NCBI GenBank assembly: GCA_025358615.1
Contig: JANYIY010000460.1
Span: 1 to 35,989 of the forward strand
DNA from: Gammaproteobacteria bacterium
GTDB taxonomy: Bacteria > Pseudomonadota > Gammaproteobacteria > Steroidobacterales > Steroidobacteraceae
Length of the DNA: 35,989 nucleotides
Direction of reading: 5' to 3'
Below the pieces are notes generated by a model, which did no database searches, had not been told where the DNA came from, and saw only the letters and a program-made list of their open reading frames with translations. A program made the translations under genes and the position numbers. This document shows positions 30,681-35,989 of the stretch, piece by piece; position 1 is the stretch's first letter; each line of letters starts with the position of its first letter.

Positions 30681-32900
30681 ATGTCGAGTGAAAGGAATCA
30701 CCGCGTCGTTGGTTCGCGAACCAAGCGCATCACCGCCGGCGCCATCGCCCGCGCCGCGCTCGCCGGCATCCTGACAACCGCCGCTGCGGCCGCGCCGGCG
30801 GCCGGCGACCCGGGCGCGCCCGCCACCGCGCAACGCCCCGTCACCGATACCTACCACGGTGTGCGCGTCTCCGATGCGTATCGCTGGCTGGAAGACTCCT
30901 CGAGTCAGGAGGTCCGCGACTGGAGCGCGGCGCAGAATAAGCGCACTCGCGGCTACCTCGACTCCCTGCCGCAACGCCGGCCCATCTATAACCAACTGCT
31001 GCGCCAGATTTCCGCCACCTCGAGTTCCTACTACCGCCTGTACGCCGTCGGCGCACAGGTGTTCGCTTTCTACAGCGAGCCACCCAAGCAGCAGCCCATG
31101 ATCGGCCTGCTCACCAACGCAGCGGATCCTGCGCTCACCCGCGTCATCGTCGATCCGAACACCATCAATCCCAGGGGCACTACGGCCATCGATTGGTTCG
31201 TGCCCTCGCCGGACGGCAAGCTCGTCGCCGCGTCGCTATCGGACAACGGCAGCGAAGATGGCGCTCTGCATTTATTCGACGTGGCGACCGGCAAGGAGAT
31301 CGTGCCGCCAATTTTGCGTGTGCAGTACCCGACCGGCGGGGGCAGTCTTGCCTGGCGCGCCGACAGCAAGGGCTTTTGGTACACGAGCTATCCCGGACCC
31401 GACCGGCCCGCCTACGAGCAGCACTTCTTTCAACAGGTGTACTTCCACCGGTTGGGCGACGCTGTAGAAAAAGATGTCTATGTCATGGGCAAGGGCCTGC
31501 CCAAGGTCGCCGAAATCGCCTTGGAGAATCGATTCAATGCCAAATTCGTGGTGGCATCCGTCGCGAATGGCGACGGCGGCGAATTCGCGCACTACCTCAT
31601 CGACCCCAACGGCACCGTCCGGCAAATCACAAAATTTCAGGACCAGATTGTCGCCGCTACCGCGGGCCCGGACGGCGCGCTGTACTTGATATCGCGCAAC
31701 AACGCACCGCACGGCAAGCTGCTTAAGCTCGCTCCCGGGGTCGTGGATCTAAGCCAGGCCAGCCAGCTGGTCGCGGAGTCCGACGCCGTCATGCTGAGCG
31801 CCGGTCAGGCGGGCGGCGACCCCATCGCGCTGACGGCGAAGGCCATCTACGTGCGGGAACTCGTCGGCGGTCCATCTCGCGTCGCCGTTTATGATCACGC
31901 CGGCAAACCTCGCGGCATGCTGCCGCTGCCCGACTTGGCATCGGTCGAGGAGGTCGAGCCCTTGAGCGATGGCACACTTCTGTATTCCATCGAGACTTAT
32001 CTGCGGCCGCCTTATTTCTCCCGCTACGACGAATCCGTCCTGCGCAGCTCCGACACCAAGCTGGTGCAGACCAGTCCCGTGTCCTTCGCCGACGCCGAAG
32101 TGGTACGGGAAATCGTCACCTCCAAGGACGGCACGTCGATCCCGATCAATATCGTTCGCCGTACCAGCGCCAAGCTCTCCGGCGCCAACCCGGTGCTGTT
32201 GAACGGCTACGGCGGCTACGCCATCAGCCTCACTCCGCAATTTCTCGGCGCCTCCACCCGGCTGTGGCTCGACGGCGGCGGCATCTACGTCATCGCCAAC
32301 CTGCGCGGCGGTGGCGAGTTCGGCGAGGCTTGGCACCAGCAAGGCGCGCTCACACACAAGCAAAATGTATTTGATGATTTCATCGCGGCGGCCGAATACC
32401 TGATTGCCCATCACTATACAAACCGCGACCATCTCGCCATCATCGGCGGCAGCAACGGCGGTTTGCTCATGGGCGCCGCCTTCACTCAGCATCCCGAATT
32501 GTTTCGTGCCGTCGTCTCACGAGTCGGCATCTACGACATGCTGCGCGTCGAGCGCGATCCGAACGGCCTGTTCAACACCACCGAATTCGGCTCCGTCAAA
32601 GACCCCGAGCTATTTAAGGCTCTGTACGCCTATTCCCCCTACCACCACGTGACCGATGGCACTGCCTATCCGGCCATTTTCATGGCCACCGGCGAAACCG
32701 ACGGCCGCGTCAATCCCGCGCACTCCCGTAAAATGATCGCGCGGCTGCAGGCGGCAACGAACTTGGGAAGGCCCATTTATCTCAGCATCAACTCGCACGC
32801 CGGCCACGGCATCGGCAGTTCGCTATCCATCCGCGTCAATCAATCCGCCGACACTTACAGCTTTCTGTTCGATCAGCTCGGCATGCATCTCGCGCAGTGA
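30681..32900 (+). CDS. Prolyl oligopeptidase (S9A) family serine peptidase
   Basis: A 739-residue enzyme with a hydrophobic Ala-rich N-terminus (AGAIARAALAGILTTAAAAAPAA) acting as an export signal, then the β-propeller (YHGVRVSDAYRWLEDSSSQEVRDW opens it) and the C-terminal α/β-hydrolase. The triad is S591 in the canonical GGSNGG, D674 in ATGETDGRVNPAH and H709 in SHAGHG. RGGGEFGEAWHQQG is the conserved S9A segment. It should cleave short proline-containing peptides in the periplasm. GAGGAG at 5 nt spacing fixes the start. It is a distant relative of the other S9A enzyme in this window, from which it differs in the Ser elbow and export route. Confidence 0.93.
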   Translation: MSSERNHRVVGSRTKRITAGAIARAALAGILTTAAAAAPAAGDPGAPATAQRPVTDTYHGVRVSDAYRWLEDSSSQEVRDWSAAQNKRTRGYLDSLPQRRPIYNQLLRQISATSSSYYRLYAVGAQVFAFYSEPPKQQPMIGLLTNAADPALTRVIVDPNTINPRGTTAIDWFVPSPDGKLVAASLSDNGSEDGALHLFDVATGKEIVPPILRVQYPTGGGSLAWRADSKGFWYTSYPGPDRPAYEQHFFQQVYFHRLGDAVEKDVYVMGKGLPKVAEIALENRFNAKFVVASVANGDGGEFAHYLIDPNGTVRQITKFQDQIVAATAGPDGALYLISRNNAPHGKLLKLAPGVVDLSQASQLVAESDAVMLSAGQAGGDPIALTAKAIYVRELVGGPSRVAVYDHAGKPRGMLPLPDLASVEEVEPLSDGTLLYSIETYLRPPYFSRYDESVLRSSDTKLVQTSPVSFADAEVVREIVTSKDGTSIPINIVRRTSAKLSGANPVLLNGYGGYAISLTPQFLGASTRLWLDGGGIYVIANLRGGGEFGEAWHQQGALTHKQNVFDDFIAAAEYLIAHHYTNRDHLAIIGGSNGGLLMGAAFTQHPELFRAVVSRVGIYDMLRVERDPNGLFNTTEFGSVKDPELFKALYAYSPYHHVTDGTAYPAIFMATGETDGRVNPAHSRKMIARLQAATNLGRPIYLSINSHAGHGIGSSLSIRVNQSADTYSFLFDQLGMHLAQ

Positions 32901-32913
32901 GTCATGGCACCCG

Positions 32914-33654
32914 CTACAGCGCAGCCATCTCTTCCGCAGTGAGCATCCGCCACTGACCCTTGCCCAGTGCGCCCAAGGCAAGCGAACCGATCGCCACGCG
33001 CACCAAGCGCAAAACCGACACATCGAAGGCCTCGAGCAGCCGGCGAATCTGCCGATTGCGGCCCTCCTCCAGCACGATCTCGAGCCAGGCGTTCTTCTCC
33101 CCCATCCGTAATGAGCGCGCCGACTTCACCGCCAGGCGTTCGCCCTGTCCCGCGATGCCCTGCTCGAGACTCGTCAGTAACCCGGCGTCCGGCAATCGAT
33201 TCACTTGTACGTGATAGGTCTTCGGCGGCCCGGTCCTGGGATCCGCGATGCGCGCGGCCCACAGCGAATCATTGCTGAACAGCAGCAAGCCCTCGCTCGC
33301 CTTATCCAGCCGCCCGATCGGCGCCAGCCACGGCAGCTCCGCCCCCGCGAAGCAGCTGTACACCGTCGCGCGGCCGCGCTCATCTTTGGTCGTCGTCACC
33401 AAGCCACGCGGTTTGTTCAGCATCAGCGCCACAGGGGCCGGCGCCTCCGTCTCCCGGCCATCAATCGCGATTCGGTCCACACCCTGGCGCACCGCATGCT
33501 CAGCGTCGCGCACCACGCGGCCGTTGACGCGGACCCGCCCCTCGCTCACCCAGGCAGCCGCCTCCGTGCGCGAGCCTAGGCCCAGCTTTGAAATAACCCG
33601 CGCCACACCGTGACTCGGCGCCTTCGCTGCGGTGGACGACGGCTTACCTTTCAT
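32914..33654 (-). CDS. RsuA/RluB-type pseudouridine synthase
   Basis: A 246-residue enzyme. An N-terminal S4 RNA-binding domain (GVARVISKLGLGSRTEAAAWVSEGRVRVNGRVV) precedes the catalytic domain: ALMLNKPRGLVTTTKDERGR, then the active-site GRLDKASEGLLLFSNDSLWA with the nucleophile D117, and EIVLEEGRNRQIRRLLEAFDVSVLRLVRVAIG near the end. It converts specific uridines in rRNA to pseudouridine; which of RsuA, RluB, RluE or RluF functions it performs is not decided, though TTTKDERGR favours the RluB/RluE side. It lies 31 bp downstream of the MFS gene on the same strand and converges on the S9 peptidase with a 13-bp gap. Confidence 0.9.
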   Translation of the reverse strand: MKGKPSSTAAKAPSHGVARVISKLGLGSRTEAAAWVSEGRVRVNGRVVRDAEHAVRQGVDRIAIDGRETEAPAPVALMLNKPRGLVTTTKDERGRATVYSCFAGAELPWLAPIGRLDKASEGLLLFSNDSLWAARIADPRTGPPKTYHVQVNRLPDAGLLTSLEQGIAGQGERLAVKSARSLRMGEKNAWLEIVLEEGRNRQIRRLLEAFDVSVLRLVRVAIGSLALGALGKGQWRMLTAEEMAAL

Positions 33655-33685
33655 GTGACGCTACGCCTAAGAGGCATCTCGAGGG

Positions 33686-34489
33686 TCAATTGGATGCACC
33701 CCCCGCCGTCTTCGCCACCGCCACCGTGATGCCGGCGGCGATGACATTGCCGCAGGTCCCGATCAGAATCGGCAGCGTGTAGCTATGGCTTACGTCAAAG
33801 GCAAAGCCTGCCGCGCTCGGGCCAAGTAAGGTGCCGAGCGCCACGCTGGTGTACAGAATTCCTATGATGCCGCTCACATTGCGCCCGCCGAAGTAGTCCA
33901 TCACCAAGGCGGGCAGCACAGCCACGAAGCCGCCATAAACCACGCCATAGGCCAGCGCGAACAACGCCATGCCCCAGAACGCCGTCGCAAATATCCAGCT
34001 CAGCAACACCAGTGCCATCCCGGCGAACATCAGCACCAAGGTGCCGACTCCAATCCCGCTCACCGCCAGGCCCGAAGCAAATCCGCGGCGCTTGACGAAC
34101 CAACGCTGCACCACGGCGACCGCAGGAACATAGGAGCATCCCACTCCCAATCCCATCCCCAGTCCGTAGGCCACGTACACCTGCTGCAACGTGTGCGCCA
34201 TGCCTGCGCAGCACAGGCCGAGACCCACCATCACCATGCCCACAATGCTGAGCCGGCGTGCGCCGAAGCGATCCGCCAGCGGCCCCGTCAAAATTCCCAG
34301 TCCAAAGTACAGAAAGCCGGCCAGCGAGAACACCAGCGACACCGAGCCGCGCGACGCCGCGAATTCCCGCTGCAGCGACCCGACGAAGGCGCTGAAGGTG
34401 TACGCGCTGCCGAAACCGACGAAGGTGACGGCAAAGGCGGCGGCCACCACGAACCAGCCGTAGAACGGGCGCGGCGGCATCACTCTCAT
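33686..34489 (-). pseudogene. MFS transporter (OFA-like) with internal in-frame deletion
   Basis: Only 267 residues, versus about 400 for the family. The first ~150 residues are a normal MFS N-half: FYGWFVVAAAFAVTFVGFGSAYTFSAF, TGPLADRFGARRLSIVG, YGLGMGLGVGCSYVPAVAVVQRWFVKRRGFASGLAVSGIGVGTLVL. The sequence then passes directly into a C-half segment (AGMALVLLSWIFATAFWGMALFALAYGVVYGGFVAVLPALVMDYFGGRNVSGIIGILYT). About four helices (roughly TM5/6 to TM9) and the central loop are missing without a frame break, junction near residues 150-156 (plus-strand ~34025-34040). An AAGGA ribosome-binding site is intact, so a shortened protein may be made. Transport function is doubtful. Confidence 0.75.
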
Positions 34490-34566
34490 ACTCGCTTTCC
34501 TTAAGACAAAGCGGCCGGTGCGCCCGCCGTTACATTATTAGGATAAGCGCGGGCAGCGGCAAATAG

Positions 34567-34572
34567 TACAAT
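34567..34572 (+). promoter_or_regulatory. -10-like TACAAT six bases before an ATG
   Basis: TACAAT ends 6 bp before the dehydrogenase ATG at 34579. If used, transcription would start at or next to the A of the ATG, giving a leaderless mRNA; no Shine-Dalgarno is visible before the ATG. The -35 region is weak. Confidence 0.4.
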
Positions 34573-34578
34573 TCGCCC

Positions 34579-35727
34579 ATGACACACCCTGATACCCGCA
34601 CCGCCCTGCAACTCCGCTCACTGGTCACCAGCAGCGGCGATCTCGAAGTATCGCTGACGCAGGTGCCGATCCCGCTTCCCGCCGACAACGAAGTGCTGGT
34701 CCGCGTCGAGGCAGCTCCCATCAATCCGTCGGATCTCGGTCTGCTGTTTGCCGGCGCCGATATGCAAAAAGCGGCGCAGCGCGGTACCACGAATGACCCG
34801 AAGGTAGTGGCGCGTGTTCCCGAGGGAGCGCTCAGGGGCATGACCGCCCGCTTCGGCATCTCCATGCCGGTGGGCAACGAAGGTGCCGGGGTGGTGGTCG
34901 AGACCGGTTCCTCCGCAGCCGCGAAAGCCCTCAAGGGCAAGACCGTCGCCGTGCTCGGCGGCGCCATGTATTCACAGTTCCGCAGCGTTCCGGTGGAACA
35001 ATGTCTGCTGCTGCCGGCCGGCGCGACAGCCGCCGAGGGCGCCTCTTCCTTCGTCAATCCACTCACCGCTCTCGGCATGGTCGAGACTATGCGCAGCGAA
35101 GGCCACCAGGCCTTGGTGCACACCGCGGCCGCGTCCAACTTGGGGCAAATGCTCAACCGCATCTGCCTTAAGGACCAAATCGCTCTGGTGAACATCGTGC
35201 GCAGCCCATCCCAGGCGCAGCTGCTGCGCTCCATCGGCGCCACCTACGTCTGCGATTCGAGCGCCGCCAGCTTCACGCAGGATTTGATCGGCGCCCTGAC
35301 CGCGACCGGCGCCACTCTGGCCTTCGACGCCATCGGCGGCGGCAAACTCGCCGGCCAAATTCTGACCTGCATGGAGGTGGCGCTCAACACCAAGGCCACG
35401 CCGTACAGCCGCTACGGCTCGCCAATTCACAAGCAGGTATACGTCTACGGCGGCCTCGGGATGGGTCCCATTGAACTCAACCGCAATTTCGGCTTTGCCT
35501 GGGGTGTAGGCGGTTGGCTGCTCACCCCCTTCCTGCAAAAAATCGGGCCTGCCGCAACCCAGCGCCTCAAGGAACGCGTCGCCGCCGAGCTCAAAACCAC
35601 CTTCGCCAGCCATTACGCCGGCGAGGTGTCGCTCACCGAAGCGTTGGACCTGCAAGCCATCGGCGTCTACAGCAAGGCCGCGACCGGACATAAGTACCTG
35701 ATTAACCCCAACAAGGGCATCCCTTAA
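34579..35727 (+). CDS. Zinc-binding-dehydrogenase (MDR) family protein
   Basis: A 382-residue medium-chain dehydrogenase/reductase. The GroES-like N-half has EVLVRVEAAPINPSDLGLLFAG and MPVGNEGAGVVVETGSSA; the Rossmann half has ALVHTAAASNLGQMLNRICLKDQIALVNIVRSPSQAQLLRSIGATYVCDSS, where AAASNLGQ replaces the usual GxGxxG. FDAIGGGKLAGQIL and the long QVYVYGGLGMGPIELN tail fit the 2-enoyl/quinone-reductase-like branch. No cysteine-based zinc site is visible, so it is probably a zinc-free NADPH-dependent reductase despite the family name. The substrate is unknown. The gene stands alone and may be leaderless. Confidence 0.87.
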   Translation: MTHPDTRTALQLRSLVTSSGDLEVSLTQVPIPLPADNEVLVRVEAAPINPSDLGLLFAGADMQKAAQRGTTNDPKVVARVPEGALRGMTARFGISMPVGNEGAGVVVETGSSAAAKALKGKTVAVLGGAMYSQFRSVPVEQCLLLPAGATAAEGASSFVNPLTALGMVETMRSEGHQALVHTAAASNLGQMLNRICLKDQIALVNIVRSPSQAQLLRSIGATYVCDSSAASFTQDLIGALTATGATLAFDAIGGGKLAGQILTCMEVALNTKATPYSRYGSPIHKQVYVYGGLGMGPIELNRNFGFAWGVGGWLLTPFLQKIGPAATQRLKERVAAELKTTFASHYAGEVSLTEALDLQAIGVYSKAATGHKYLINPNKGIP

Positions 35728-35760
35728 GCGCAACAACGTCCCACGCTGAGGGAACCTCCC

Positions 35761-35785
35761 GAATCCCTTAAACTCCAAGGGATTC
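35761..35785. other. Hairpin between the dehydrogenase and MoxR genes
   Basis: GAATCCCTT and AAGGGATTC form a perfect 9-bp stem with a 7-nt loop (AAACTCC), 33 bp after the dehydrogenase stop. It is followed by GCCCCCCCC, not by a T run, so it is not a classical intrinsic terminator. It could be a processing or partial termination site, or lie in the 5' leader of the MoxR transcript, whose ATG is 51 bp further on. Confidence 0.5.
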
Positions 35786-35835
35786 GCCCCCCCCGCTGCG
35801 GACGGCGCCAATCTGTTACAGAGGATTTTCGGCTC

Positions 35836-35989
35836 ATGATTCAAAAACCTGCGGCCTACCAGGACCCTCGCCCCATGCCGGTCGAGTCCGACGCCGCCAT
35901 GCCCGCCGCGCGCGAGAACGTGCTGGACAATTCCACCTGGATCGCGCCGCTGCAGGCAGAAATGGCGCGGGTCATCGTCGGCCAGAAAC
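35836..35989 (+). CDS. MoxR-type AAA+ ATPase (N-terminus only)
   Basis: The first 51 residues are visible before the window ends: MIQKPAAYQDPRPMPVESDA and then NSTWIAPLQAEMARVIVGQK. The VIVGQ(K/E) segment immediately precedes Walker A in MoxR-family ATPases, and a disordered Pro/Ala-rich start is common. GAGG precedes the ATG at slightly long spacing. MoxR proteins act as chaperone-like ATPases with VWA-domain partners, usually encoded downstream. The assignment rests on a short segment. Confidence 0.7.
   Translation, partial: MIQKPAAYQDPRPMPVESDAAMPAARENVLDNSTWIAPLQAEMARVIVGQK

Overview
The window is a GC-rich (roughly 62-64% by eye), densely coded bacterial chromosome segment. Gene content points to a soil- or water-type gammaproteobacterium near Xanthomonadales/Steroidobacterales: a long DUF349 protein, RsuA/RluB pseudouridine synthase, MoxR ATPase, TonB receptor, S9 prolyl oligopeptidases, DUF885 protein, prolidase-like amidohydrolases and MarC. 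This placement is inference from families, not from a marker gene. I see no rRNA, tRNA, CRISPR array, insertion sequence or prophage gene.

Layout. 1-2252: DUF349 protein (minus, runs off the left edge). 2339-6763 (minus): small hypothetical gene, MFS transporter, class II aldolase and DUF885 lipoprotein. 6910-9985 (plus): short leader ORF, SxxK serine hydrolase, VOC protein and Pr6Pr-type membrane protein, interleaved with gene stumps (GFA N-terminus, GNAT C-terminus). 9986-10333: no convincing gene. 10334-13144 (minus): APC permease followed by M20 peptidase. 13185-14005: MFS stump, SRPBCC gene and a 24-bp near-palindrome. 14006-17241 (plus): helix-rich small protein, MarC, Tat-type S9 peptidase. 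17276-20062 (minus): two paralogous exported amidohydrolases. 20181-27436: DUF2380/DUF3280-like protein (plus), TonB receptor (minus), then DUF4331 protein, small lipoprotein, TPR protein and HupE/UreJ permease (plus). 27463-29753 (minus): OpuC-type ABC importer (ATPase plus binding-protein/permease fusion). 29892-32900 (plus): SDR with altered active site, second S9 peptidase. 32914-34489 (minus): internally deleted MFS gene and pseudouridine synthase. 34579-35727 (plus): MDR dehydrogenase. 35836-end (plus): start of a MoxR ATPase.

Two functional themes stand out. The first is exported peptide breakdown: two prolyl oligopeptidases, two prolidase-like amidohydrolases, an M20 lipoprotein next to an amino-acid permease, and a DUF885 HExxxGH lipoprotein. 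The second is the 20181-27436 envelope locus, whose pieces (TonB receptor, HupE/UreJ permease with an EF-hand loop, lipoprotein starting CHGHDH, DUF4331 and TPR proteins) suggest uptake of a metal ion or metal complex. That locus is the best candidate for an undescribed system, but its substrate cannot be read from sequence.

The window also holds many gene remnants (VOC C-terminus, GFA N-terminus, GNAT C-terminus, MFS C-terminus, an MFS gene with its middle missing), indicating repeated deletion in the accessory parts.
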